Part shown: positions 7,524 through 15,417 of the stretch, piece after piece
Layout of the letters: the number at the start of each line of letters is the position of its first letter
How positions within the stretch are numbered: position 1 is the stretch's first letter
Assembly: GCF_003966265.1 (NCBI RefSeq)
Contig: NZ_RXNV01000005.1
Location: 145,169 to 209,168 of the forward strand
Source: Shewanella atlantica
GTDB lineage: Bacteria > Pseudomonadota > Gammaproteobacteria > Enterobacterales > Shewanellaceae
Direction of reading: 5' to 3'
Length of the DNA: 64,000 nt
Notes under the pieces: model-generated
The model's input: the letters and a program-made list of their open reading frames with translations, nothing else
Told to the model about the DNA's origin: nothing
The model's database searches: none
Program-made: the position numbers and the translations under genes

Positions 7524-9576
7524 AATCCATCTAGAACCCTTTTATTCTTTTGATAACTTAATAGTTGAAGCATCCCCCATACGGGGACACCAAGGCTGTG
7601 CAACCACCTATGCCTATAACGCCCTAGCCTCTGGGTTTATCGGCAACTCAGACCTTGAATACGTCACAAGCCGCATGATTAAAGTGCTGTGTGGTAAAGG
7701 CTTTGATAAGAGTTCAACCAATAAGCTCAAGGCTATCCAACGCCATTTAAAGGCTCGGTTAACCCCGACCAAGACACCCGACTTAGACCACAACTGCCAA
7801 CTGCTCGCGAAAGGACTCGGACTACCCAATGATAGCTGGAAGGTGGTTAGGTTTATCGTGGTGATGAACGCTAATCGCGGCCTATTCGACTTCATCAACA
7901 AAATACTGCCAGAGGATAACTATGCCAATGCCATGTTCGCATCAATGCTTGACCTTGAGGAAGGCCTGTTAATACTTATTCTAAAGGCGTTAGCCACCAC
8001 GGGCTTGTTTGACCAATTCTTCGATAATGAATTGATTGATTTTATGAATATACCGCAGCCCATCGTTAACCTGTTGCTCGGTCCCAAGGTGAAATATTAC
8101 GTCAATCTGATTGAGCCATTTATACAATCCAAAACCAAGTCAGAGCTGAAATTGCGTCACTTCAGCCACCTTGAGTGTGACACCTTGCTCCAGTTCCTCG
8201 AAATCACGATTAATCACTCCACGCCGGGTATCAATATTCTGCTCTATGGGTTGCCCGGTACGGGGAAATCTGAACTCGCCAAGGTGTTAGCCGATAGAAC
8301 TCACTCACACCTTATCGCTATTAAACCCGTTGGGAGTGAGCTGAAGGATATCAAACCCAAATACCAAAAGGAGGTCTCTAGTGCCAGCCTCAGGTTGCAA
8401 TACCTCACGCTAGTGCAAAGGCTCGTATCTCCCGATGAGAAAACTCTGCTATTGATTGATGAGTGCGAAGACGTCTTTGAACAAAGTATTTCCCATCAAG
8501 GCTGCGGCAAAGACATTTTGCATGAGCTGATGGAGCAAAACACCATACCCACGGTTTGGATTACCAATCATATTGATGCTATCCCCAATAGCTGTATTCG
8601 CCGTTTCTCCTACATCCTCAATGTCAGTATTCCTGATAACCGAGTGATGGAGAGTCTGATGGATAACAGCTTCAAAGGGCTAAGGGTATCCAAAGTATTT
8701 AAGAAACAGTTGGCGTCACGGCCTAATGTCGCCCCCGCCAACGTCACTAATGCCGCATTTGTCAGCCATGCTGTAGGGCTCACGGGTAAGGCTGCCGAAC
8801 ACAATATCGATACGATGGTTAAAAGCAACTTAGAAGCCTGTGGCTACAACTTCCATACCAATAGCTATAAGCCACAACTTCCCTTCTCTACCGACTACCT
8901 CAACATCAAAGGTGGCAACCAAGCCATTGGTCAGCTAGAGAAAACCATTAACCAACAATGCGATATACGCACCTTGTTAGTGGGTCCACCGGGAACAGGA
9001 AAAACAGCGGTAGTTGAGTACTTGGCCAATATCAGTAACCGTGAACTGGTTACTATTAGATGCTCTGATGTACTCGGTAAGTACGTAGGAGAGAGTGAGA
9101 AGAATATCGCCCGTATCTTTCAACAGGCCGACAATAACAACAGCATCTTGTTCTTCGATGAGGTGGACAGTCTACTGCTAGATAGAGGCGGCTTAAACGC
9201 CAGTTGGGAGATACAACAAGTCAACGAACTGCTGACACAGATGGAGTGTTTCAATCAGCCTTTCTTTGCTGCGACTAATTTCTCAGAGCGTCTAGACAGA
9301 GCTGTACTGCGTCGATTCGACTTCAAGCTATCGTTTGATTATCTGACAGAGAAACAAGCTCAGAATCTGTTTAGGAGCGTCACAGACACAGATACGTTAA
9401 CGACTCAGACAGTAGACTCAATTAATTCACTTAAGCTACTGACTCCCGGCGACTTTTCTATCTTAAAACGACGGCTAAAGCTAAGTAATTTCAAACTAAG
9501 CACCGATGAGTGCTTGGCCATTCTCACCATCGAGAACAACAATAAGCCCGGTAACAGAACCATCGGCTTTAAGTAG
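7516..9576 (+). CDS. Tandem AAA+ ATPase coupled to integrase
   Basis: The 686-residue protein has two AAA modules. The first has Walker A GLPGTGKSELAK and Walker B LLLIDECEDVF. The second is Cdc48/FtsH-like, with VGPPGTGKTAVVEYLA, a pore-like GKYVGES segment, SILFFDEVDSLL and a RAVLRRFDFKLSF arginine-finger region. The first ~230 residues are helical and unrecognised. An ATG at 7504 is in frame, but GGAGG at 7505-7509 sits six bases before the ATG at 7516, so 7516 is chosen; this overlaps the integrase stop by eight bases. Double-AAA proteins usually remodel protein complexes, so remodelling the recombinase or a replication complex is a reasonable inference, not a demonstrated role. Confidence 0.85.
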   Translation: MTRIHLEPFYSFDNLIVEASPIRGHQGCATTYAYNALASGFIGNSDLEYVTSRMIKVLCGKGFDKSSTNKLKAIQRHLKARLTPTKTPDLDHNCQLLAKGLGLPNDSWKVVRFIVVMNANRGLFDFINKILPEDNYANAMFASMLDLEEGLLILILKALATTGLFDQFFDNELIDFMNIPQPIVNLLLGPKVKYYVNLIEPFIQSKTKSELKLRHFSHLECDTLLQFLEITINHSTPGINILLYGLPGTGKSELAKVLADRTHSHLIAIKPVGSELKDIKPKYQKEVSSASLRLQYLTLVQRLVSPDEKTLLLIDECEDVFEQSISHQGCGKDILHELMEQNTIPTVWITNHIDAIPNSCIRRFSYILNVSIPDNRVMESLMDNSFKGLRVSKVFKKQLASRPNVAPANVTNAAFVSHAVGLTGKAAEHNIDTMVKSNLEACGYNFHTNSYKPQLPFSTDYLNIKGGNQAIGQLEKTINQQCDIRTLLVGPPGTGKTAVVEYLANISNRELVTIRCSDVLGKYVGESEKNIARIFQQADNNNSILFFDEVDSLLLDRGGLNASWEIQQVNELLTQMECFNQPFFAATNFSERLDRAVLRRFDFKLSFDYLTEKQAQNLFRSVTDTDTLTTQTVDSINSLKLLTPGDFSILKRRLKLSNFKLSTDECLAILTIENNNKPGNRTIGFK

Positions 9577-9684
9577 CAACACCAACCTTAATTTATACCT
9601 GATTAAACACCATGACGTCTAACCCAACACAGGGCTAGGCCATTCATTAGTACGCCCATCAACCAACCACAAAAGGTAACCACC

Positions 9685-10140
9685 ATGACAACAGCATTAT
9701 TGAGTTCACTCAAGGTCACCGTTCGCCCAGCCGACGGCAGCAGCAACCCCCTCATTCAACGAAGGGAAAAGCTACTCACCAAGCTCAGCCAGCAGAAGAT
9801 ATTGGCTAATGCACTAGTCGAGAACGAAACCCACACTTTCTACCGTGAAAAATGGGTCAAAGATGAAGAGACTGGCGAGAGGGAAAAGGTACAGGTGCCG
9901 AAGAAGGTCAGCCCTTGGTTCTACAAACGCAACAATCGTTACTACCTTGAGGTGCGTAGTGGTAACAAACCATTGGAGCTGCAAAAAGGGATGCACGCCA
10001 TTGAGGTTGGCGAAGAGGAGGAGTTAGTTAACACCATCGAAACCATTATCGAGGCTGTAGTGGCAGGTGAGCTAGACCCATTGCTTATTAAGGGAGATAA
10101 GCCGGGCACAAAGAAGGATAAGACTAACAGTAAGAAGTGA
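9685..10140 (+). CDS. Small conserved island protein (hypothetical)
   Basis: A 151-residue protein beginning LLSSLKVTVRPADG, then NPLIQRREKLLTKLSQQ, a charged middle (REKWVKDEETGEREKVQVPKK) and a stretch rich in aromatic and basic residues (WFYKRNNRYYLEVR). The end is Lys-rich. I associate this arrangement with DUF6641-type proteins in integrative elements but cannot confirm it. It follows the AAA ATPase by 108 bp on the same strand and is probably part of the same mobile module. GGTAA lies upstream of the ATG. Confidence 0.45.
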   Translation: MTTALLSSLKVTVRPADGSSNPLIQRREKLLTKLSQQKILANALVENETHTFYREKWVKDEETGEREKVQVPKKVSPWFYKRNNRYYLEVRSGNKPLELQKGMHAIEVGEEEELVNTIETIIEAVVAGELDPLLIKGDKPGTKKDKTNSKK

Positions 10141-10253
10141 TAGGCAAGCAGCTACCACAATCATCCATTCCAACCTTAACCACCAATGCACAAAGCAAGT
10201 GCCTGATATTCGTCAGGCCACGCTTTCTTTCACACCGCCAACTGGACACCACT

Positions 10254-10682
10254 ATGACTATCAAGATAAAACACCAAGATCTCTGCCTACCCATATCACC
10301 CATGTTTGCCATGCACTTGGCAGAGCTTATCAGCGACCATAAAGCTGCTTCAGCCGTTACCGTCAACTTCAGAGATCCTAATTACTCGGCCGAACGTGGT
10401 TGCTTTCATCCAGTTGAAGTTAGGCTAGAGAAAGAGGCTAATGCCGAGCATGGCGAGCAATGGCGTATCTGCTACATCACCGACTTTAGCTATGTCGGTG
10501 CTGGCTACATGGCTGAACTAACCAAAGAACTAGACTTCGATTTTGACAATGGCATTTTCCAACACCTGATGCGGGCAACACCACTAGAACAAGCAAGGGA
10601 GATTCACCCGATATGGGAGCAAAACTTCCTAGCTTATAGCCTGGGTATAAAAGCTTACCAAGTTGAGGTAACAACAGAGTAG
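10254..10682 (+). CDS. DUF2787-like protein
   Basis: The 142-residue product contains AVTVNFRDPNYSAERGCFHPVEVRLEKE, read here in two parts, followed by WRICYITDFSYVG and a C-terminal helical half. The NFRD-x-x-Y-S-x-E-x-G-x-FHPVE signature is what I recall for DUF2787, a family common on Vibrio and Shewanella mobile elements and of unknown function. An in-frame ATG at 10137 exists but overlaps the previous stop and encodes an unconvincing N-terminus. The ATG at 10254 gives TIKIKHQDLCLP and is preferred. Confidence 0.5.
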   Translation: MTIKIKHQDLCLPISPMFAMHLAELISDHKAASAVTVNFRDPNYSAERGCFHPVEVRLEKEANAEHGEQWRICYITDFSYVGAGYMAELTKELDFDFDNGIFQHLMRATPLEQAREIHPIWEQNFLAYSLGIKAYQVEVTTE

Positions 10683-10765
10683 CGATTACCAGCTCCCCCC
10701 CTCTAGATAACTTCATAAAAATTGGTATTCTAGGCGCGTGATTTAATGCCAAGCTAAGGAAAAAT

Positions 10766-11113
10766 ATGGAACTATATAAACAAGAATTTGGCCAAAACTT
10801 TGACCTAGGCTTCGACTTATCTCTGTACCCTTGGTTAGTAGATAAAAGCTGGCACAATGATGTCTCACCTAGCTTCTACTTTAAAGCTCCAACAGGCTTT
10901 ATGGTGCTTTGGGTAGATTATGAAGATCCTGTTCAAAGAGAAGACAGCGAACAAGATCGCTATGTTGTGATGACGGCCGTTAACAGCGGTACAGACAAAT
11001 ATTCTGAGATACATCATGATGAAGATAGCACTATCATTTTCTCATCAAATCATACCGATAGTTGCTTAGTTTTTTTGCTAACAGCTCATGAAAGCGAAGT
11101 AACGCCCATATAA
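10766..11113 (+). CDS. Hypothetical acidic protein
   Basis: A 115-residue acidic protein that I do not recognise. It is rich in aromatic residues at the N-terminus (GFDLSLYPWLVDKSWHND), with a strand-like middle (FMVLWVDYEDP) and no Cys pairs, membrane segment or signal peptide. AAGGA five bases before the ATG supports the start. It lies between the mobile-element module and the restriction-modification genes. An antitoxin, anti-restriction or immunity function would be speculation. Confidence 0.4.
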   Translation: MELYKQEFGQNFDLGFDLSLYPWLVDKSWHNDVSPSFYFKAPTGFMVLWVDYEDPVQREDSEQDRYVVMTAVNSGTDKYSEIHHDEDSTIIFSSNHTDSCLVFLLTAHESEVTPI

Positions 11114-11246
11114 CCTTCAATAGCTTAGCTGCACTCGTCATTTCTATCGCAACATTTGCTTAAACCCACAGTCAGAAAAGTGTTAGCATACACAGCTTCA
11201 CTGTTGATGACACTTCACTAATTCTTAATTTCGGTTGCATTACTTC

Positions 11247-12368
11247 ATGAACAAACCAATTCTATTTTCATTTTTCTCAGGCTCAGGGTTTTTGGATCTC
11301 GGTTTTGAAAACGCCGGATTCGAGGTGGCCTTTGTAAACGAATTCCACCCACCATTTTTAGAAGCCTACAAATTCACTCGTGCGAGTATGAAACACGATA
11401 TACCTAATCATGGTTACAGCCAAAATAGTATTGAAGACTTTCTGGTTGGAGAGGAAGGACAGAAATTTAGCGCTAAAGTCGATGATGCAAAATCAAGTGG
11501 ACGACTGGTAGGCTTTGTTGGTGGACCACCTTGTCCCGATTTCTCTGTCGGAGGAAAGAACAAAGGAAGTGAAGGCGAAAACGGTAAGCTAACTCGCACC
11601 TATATCGACCTTATAGTAAAAGACAACCCTGACTATTTTATCTTTGAAAACGTTAAAGGGTTATGGCGCACAACACGCCACAGAGAGTTCTACGATAGCA
11701 TGAAAGCCAAATTAGAAAATGCAGGCTATGAACTCACTGATAGGCTAACTAATAGCATTGAGTACGGTGCGCCGCAAGACCGAGATCGGATATTTTTATT
11801 CGGCATTAAGCGTAAACACATAAGTAATAAATTGAATGGCTCTGAACTAAGCACGGCCTTTGATTGGGACAAACACCTAAAAGTCGACTTAGACTCTGTT
11901 ATGGGTAAAGGTAAATGGCCTGATATGCACCCTTTCGTAGAAAGTGAAATGACTGACTTTTCTGACTACATTAGTCAGAAACAAAAAGAGTTATCGATCC
12001 AGCATTGGTTCGATAAAAATGATGTGTTAAATCATCCAAACGCAAATCACCACTTCCAACCTAAATCAGACAAATTCAAGGTCATTCAGGAAGGTGACGA
12101 TTCTAAAAAGTCGTTTAAACGGCTTCACAGATGGCGTTATTCACCAACCGCCGCATATGGGAATAACGAAGTTCACCTTCACCCATACAAGGCTCGTAGA
12201 ATTAGCGCCGCAGAAGCTTTGGCAATTCAATCTTTACCAGCTGAGTTTCATTTACCAGCCAACATGACTCTTAGCAATATGTTTAAAACCATTGGTAACG
12301 GTGTTCCATACCTTGCAGCCAAAGGGCTAGCCGATACCGTCAATGATTTTTTAAAGAAATGTACATAA
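11247..12368 (+). CDS. DNA (cytosine-5) methyltransferase, probable RCCGGY specificity
   Basis: A 373-residue C5-cytosine methyltransferase. It transfers methyl from S-adenosylmethionine to cytosine and protects host DNA against the partner nuclease. Motif I is FFSGSGFLDLGFENAGF. Motif IV is GGPPCPDFS with catalytic Cys96, followed by FIFENVKGL, PQDRDRIFLFGI and TIGNGVPYLAAKGLA (motifs VI, VIII, X). The usual PCQ is PCP, a known variant. The target-recognition region is about residues 210-310. A TTG four codons upstream is in frame, but the ATG at 11247 matches family length. Specificity is inferred from the adjacent Cfr10I-like endonuclease. Confidence 0.9.
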   Translation: MNKPILFSFFSGSGFLDLGFENAGFEVAFVNEFHPPFLEAYKFTRASMKHDIPNHGYSQNSIEDFLVGEEGQKFSAKVDDAKSSGRLVGFVGGPPCPDFSVGGKNKGSEGENGKLTRTYIDLIVKDNPDYFIFENVKGLWRTTRHREFYDSMKAKLENAGYELTDRLTNSIEYGAPQDRDRIFLFGIKRKHISNKLNGSELSTAFDWDKHLKVDLDSVMGKGKWPDMHPFVESEMTDFSDYISQKQKELSIQHWFDKNDVLNHPNANHHFQPKSDKFKVIQEGDDSKKSFKRLHRWRYSPTAAYGNNEVHLHPYKARRISAAEALAIQSLPAEFHLPANMTLSNMFKTIGNGVPYLAAKGLADTVNDFLKKCT

Positions 12369-12423
12369 GTTAAACCTTTACACTGGACATTAGGCTAAAG
12401 AAAAAAGCATACTCCTGAACAGT

Positions 12424-12467
12424 CTTAGTAGTGCATGCCGACTAAAACGGCGTCAACCACTACTAAG
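12424..12467. promoter_or_regulatory. Two-tier hairpin between methyltransferase and endonuclease
   Basis: CTTAGTAGTG (12424-12433) pairs perfectly with CACTACTAAG (12458-12467), and GCCG (12437-12440) with CGGC (12448-12451) inside it. It is followed by CTTTTC and an AAGCTT/AAGCTT inverted pair, ending about 20 bp before the endonuclease ribosome-binding site. It may act as terminator, attenuator or regulator site that limits endonuclease expression. Confidence 0.55.
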
Positions 12468-12498
12468 CTTTTCAAGCTTATATATGGAGTAAAACCTA

Positions 12499-13359
12499 AT
12501 GCCACAGTTAGTGAAGAAAGATCGCAATGACAAAGCGATCGTAGATACAAAAGCCGCCTTTATTGCGTCAATCAACGGCGTTGTCCCTCAAGACGCTTGG
12601 AATTATGAATCTCACCTCGATTACATCCAAAAATTAGTTCAAACCGAAGACTCAAGAGTTACCTCAGGTGCTATATCTAACTGCCGAGGAACTTGGTTCG
12701 AATGGATGATAGCAATAGATATTTATAACCATTGGTGTACCAATGAACATAACCTCTTAATGCTACCTTTACCGAATATTAGCCGCTTTGATAGTGCCAC
12801 TCTTTACCAAGAAAGTGTGTGTGAATACATTTTCGATCTAAGGGCTAAATTAAAAGCATCCCTTGATATCGAGTTAATCACTTCAAACCCTGATTTCGTC
12901 ATATTTGATACCACAAACTTTAGCGAACTATTGCCAAGACAGCCAATTACAGCTGTTGATGACCAAGCTATTGACTTTATTGACAACGTATTTCGAAAAT
13001 TCATAGGTGAATGCAGCTTTACTGATATTTTAGGTTATATGGCCACTAAAACATCACTGCGGCCTGATCGAAGATTACAAATAGTCCATGAGGGCAGCTT
13101 AACCAAAGCGCTATATGTTCATCTGCAAACTAGACTATGGATCGATAAACCACGCTCAATAAAATATTTCGGTGCATCATTAAAATTAAACAACAAAGAC
13201 AGACAAGCATTGAAGACTGTCGCGACTCACTCGATCACAACTGTTTTATCAGAGCCTGAAAGAGCTGTAGACGAGTGCTTTGAACTGTCATCAAGAGACA
13301 AACTACTTGAAGCCATACAAGAAATGAGTAGTTTGCTGTTCCCAAATTCAGATTATTGA
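12499..13359 (+). CDS. Type II restriction endonuclease, Cfr10I/Bse634I family
   Basis: The 286-residue protein aligns by eye along most of its length with Cfr10I as I remember it: NCRGTWFEWMIAI, LPNISRFDSATLY, EYIFDLRAKL, LITSNPDF, KTSLRPDRRLQIVHEGS, KALYVHLQTRLW and LKTVATHSIT. The PD-K-E active site is D132 (SNPD), K184 and E198 (HEGS), with the K-E spacing of 14 seen in Cfr10I (K190, E204). Family members are tetramers cutting R^CCGGY. GGAG nine bases before the ATG supports the start. Methyltransferase and endonuclease are co-oriented and complete, so the system may be active. Confidence 0.9.
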   Translation: MPQLVKKDRNDKAIVDTKAAFIASINGVVPQDAWNYESHLDYIQKLVQTEDSRVTSGAISNCRGTWFEWMIAIDIYNHWCTNEHNLLMLPLPNISRFDSATLYQESVCEYIFDLRAKLKASLDIELITSNPDFVIFDTTNFSELLPRQPITAVDDQAIDFIDNVFRKFIGECSFTDILGYMATKTSLRPDRRLQIVHEGSLTKALYVHLQTRLWIDKPRSIKYFGASLKLNNKDRQALKTVATHSITTVLSEPERAVDECFELSSRDKLLEAIQEMSSLLFPNSDY

Positions 13360-13734
13360 TGATTTGAGTATTTTCTAGGAATACAGGGGATTTGCCATCC
13401 CCTATGAAACTCCGCTTTAGTTCAATATCACAAGTCTATCCATCACAAGCAATACATGACTAAATCCAGTCGAGTTATGGGTGCATTTATCAGTAATACC
13501 AAGCGAGCTTATTTCGTGACCTACCACCTGCTGTACTAGGTTTACTTGCTTCTAACGGTGATTATCACGGTCAAACTCCGGTCATGACAGAACTTAACAT
13601 ATTCGATGAGACTGCTTAGATACCAAGGTGAATGGTCTCATAGCTTGCAAAAATCTCATGCAAAGGTGACCATTCTGATACTTAAAAATGAGAAGGTAGA
13701 AAGGGGGGGTGAATATTTACTATACGTCAGATAC
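13360..13734. other. Intergenic region between restriction gene and tRNA-Leu
   Basis: No complete gene is visible. A 7-bp hairpin (AGGGGAT / ATCCCCT, 13385-13403) lies just after the endonuclease but lacks a U-run. Around 13643-13668 are TTGCAAA and ATGCAAA words preceded by ATCTCA, resembling words on the other side of the tRNA. A 40-codon plus-strand frame ending at 13619 has no start or recognised domain. Confidence 0.4.
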
Positions 13735-13735
13735 G

Positions 13736-13757
13736 AAAAAACCCTGCGTTAGCAAGG
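13736..13757 (-). terminator. Rho-independent terminator of tRNA-Leu
   Basis: On the minus strand CCTTGC, a TAAC loop and GCAGGG form a six-pair stem followed directly by six T residues, 11 nt beyond the CCA end of the tRNA. Confidence 0.75.
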
Positions 13758-13767
13758 TCTTAAAGTT

Positions 13768-13852
13768 TGGTACCGGAGGACGGACTTGAACCGTCACGCT
13801 CGAAAGCAACGGATTTTGAATCCGTCGTGTCTACCAATTCCACCACACCGGC
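13768..13852 (-). tRNA. tRNA-Leu (anticodon CAA)
   Basis: The minus strand reads GCCGGTGTGGTGGAATTGG at the 5' end and ends GGTACCA with an encoded CCA. The anticodon loop TTCAAAA lies between ACGGA and TCCGT, giving anticodon CAA, which reads UUG. The long variable arm (GCTTTCGAGCG region) and the GGTTCAAGTCC T-arm are typical of class II leucine tRNAs. This isoacceptor (leuX in E. coli) is a frequent island integration site. Its first 40 nt recur at 13990-14029. Confidence 0.95.
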
Positions 13853-13989
13853 AAAGCTTTAGTAGCTGTATATCTCATTGCAAATCATAAAATTCTTTGC
13901 AAACCTTTGCAAGATAAATCGTATCTAAAAAGGATTTTTAACTTCGACTATTCAATATGTTATAGCAAATCAGAACTTAGAGACGCTAT
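13853..13989. promoter_or_regulatory. AT-rich spacer with TTGCAAA words between tRNA and its partial copy
   Basis: These 137 bp separate the two copies of the tRNA 5' half. TTTGCAA or TTGCAAA occurs at 13878, 13896 and 13906, and ATCTCATTGCAAA resembles ATCTCATGCAAA at about 13653 on the other side of the tRNA. Clustered short direct repeats beside a core site are what integrase arm-type sites look like. Any promoter for the tRNA must also lie here. Confidence 0.4.
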
Positions 13990-14029
13990 ATTTTGAATCC
14001 GTCGTGTCTACCAATTCCACCACACCGGC
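13990..14029 (-). repeat. Exact 40-bp copy of tRNA-Leu 5' half (att-like)
   Basis: The bases from the anticodon loop to the 5' end of tRNA-Leu(CAA), 13813-13852, recur identically at 13990-14029 with no downstream half. Identity stops sharply on both sides. This is the signature of a site-specific integration or excision scar using the tRNA 5' half as core. Confidence 0.9.
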
Positions 14030-14260
14030 TTAATCAAATAGACTAACTGAAGCTAAGACCTCAGTAAGTGACGGCGATTATACCTTTGCAGATGATAATG
14101 GCAAGCCTTTTAAAAGAGGAATAGTGTTAAGCGGACAAATTTAGCGCAGATAGTTCAGGGCTCTCTCTCAGGTAGGATTCAACTTGTTCATATTTATGCC
14201 AACTTTATTGATCGAGATCAGTTTATTGACAGCGAAACAAGACTAATTTAGGGGAGAGTA

Positions 14261-14326
14261 ATGAATACTGATGTTTGGAAAGAGGATTTCGCCCATGGCT
14301 TTCTGGTTAGATTTAATGTTTGGTAA
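14261..14326 (+). CDS. Possible 21-codon leader peptide
   Basis: A short frame starts with ATG preceded by GGGGAGAG, a stronger ribosome-binding site than that of the next gene, and ends at TAA inside the DUF3149 gene in another frame. Out-of-frame overlap of 32 bp suggests translational coupling or a leader role. The peptide is not recognised and could be fortuitous. Confidence 0.3.
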   Translation: MNTDVWKEDFAHGFLVRFNVW

Positions 14327-14423
14327 TCCGATAGGATTAATGTCGATGATAGTCATCTTCACCACTATAGGCATCATGTCCTATCTCATCTGGCTGTTCA
14401 TTGACAAGTCTAAGCCGGAATAA
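14295..14423 (+). CDS. DUF3149 single-pass membrane micro-protein
   Basis: The 42-residue product MAFWLDLMFGNPIGLMSM... has one hydrophobic helix from about residue 15 to 36 and a charged DKSKPE tail. The MAFWLDLMFGNPIGL start matches what I know of DUF3149 proteins of Vibrio and Shewanella, tiny inner-membrane proteins of unknown function. AGAGG lies nine bases before the ATG. A strong terminator follows, so it is a self-contained unit. Confidence 0.75.
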   Translation: MAFWLDLMFGNPIGLMSMIVIFTTIGIMSYLIWLFIDKSKPE

Positions 14424-14470
14424 ACACAAGGTTTCGATGAAGCAGCAAGATTTTTGCTGTTTCTAATGCA

Positions 14471-14500
14471 ATGGGGGCAATGAAGCCCCCATCTTTTTCT
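14471..14500 (+). terminator. Rho-independent terminator
   Basis: GGGGGC and GCCCCC form a stem around AATGAA, followed by ATCTTTTTCT, after the DUF3149 gene. Confidence 0.85.
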
Positions 14501-14566
14501 CTGTTTCTCTGTTTCTCTCTAATTCTCACTATTTTTCGCTGAACGACAATCCCAGGTTAACCAGGA

Positions 14567-15178
14567 TTAAGCCGCATGCTTACGGGCAGTTACCAGATTG
14601 TGAGCAAAAGGCGGTCTTGCCTTTATGAGGTTTTGCATCTCCTCTTGACTTGGTTCGCCTGCAGGCAACCTTAATACCTGTCGATTAAGATAGACTCTAG
14701 CTCTCATCGATATCTTATAGTCTGCCGTTGGCCCTTGAATAGCATAGTGTTTCTGATTACCAAGGTGTTCAATAATATTCGTTGTAAGTAAGCTACACAC
14801 TGCAGGTTCATTTTGCGGCAACGTCAGAACGGTCTCGCCTTGGAGGAAAAACTCTCTCAAAAGGGCCCGCTCGGTTGGATCGAGTAGCTTTACTTTCTCC
14901 TCGATGATCTCTGTGTTACGTTTGTTCTTTAAATAACCAATCGCTTCATCCAGAAAATAGTTAAGTACTTGAGTCATAAGATAGGCAACACCAATAATTA
15001 AACCTAAGCCTATAAAATGAGAATTGGCTGTCACGGCCACATCCAGATTCAATGCCGATAGCAGTGTCTTAGGTATAAGCAACAGCGCTCCGCTCACGAT
15101 AGCTAACCAGAGCATCGAGCTGAAGATAAACTGTTTAGGGGTCGATTGCTTATTGAATTGAAATTTTAGTTTCTGCAT
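14567..15178 (-). CDS. SieB-like superinfection-exclusion membrane protein
   Basis: The N-terminal half has two membrane segments (about residues 17-37, LWLAIVSGALLLIP, and 52-75, GLGLIIGVAYLMTQV), followed by a soluble domain with LLDPTERALLREFFLQGETVLTL and EPAVCSLLTTNII. Two TM helices and then a domain of the form L-x-x-x-E-x-x-L-L-x-x-F is the layout I know for SieB, the superinfection-exclusion family. Chromosomal SieB-like genes may be prophage-derived or simply envelope proteins. An ATG 14 codons upstream (15220) is in frame, but AGG eight bases before the ATG at 15178 favours MQKLKFQF, giving 203 residues. Confidence 0.55.
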   Translation of the reverse strand: MQKLKFQFNKQSTPKQFIFSSMLWLAIVSGALLLIPKTLLSALNLDVAVTANSHFIGLGLIIGVAYLMTQVLNYFLDEAIGYLKNKRNTEIIEEKVKLLDPTERALLREFFLQGETVLTLPQNEPAVCSLLTTNIIEHLGNQKHYAIQGPTADYKISMRARVYLNRQVLRLPAGEPSQEEMQNLIKARPPFAHNLVTARKHAA

Positions 15179-15417
15179 ATGAAGACCTAGTGTCAAAAAT
15201 CCGTACTTACTATGAAACAAAGCAAAAATAATGCCATAAATTAACGAAGTTGTTCCATTGTCTATTTTTCGGCTTTTATCTTTGTTTTTAACACACTAAC
15301 TTGATCAATAACGCTAGAAGCGGTCTATGCTTATAGCTACAAAAGGCAGCACAATTTATGGACCGCAGACACCATAATTGAGCAAAATAACTTACCTCGA
15401 GGCGCAGAAAAGGGTTC

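Noticed and set aside
13500..13619. A 40-codon plus-strand frame (…GDYHGQTPVMTELNIFDETA)
   Set aside because: There is no start codon or ribosome-binding site and no recognisable domain.
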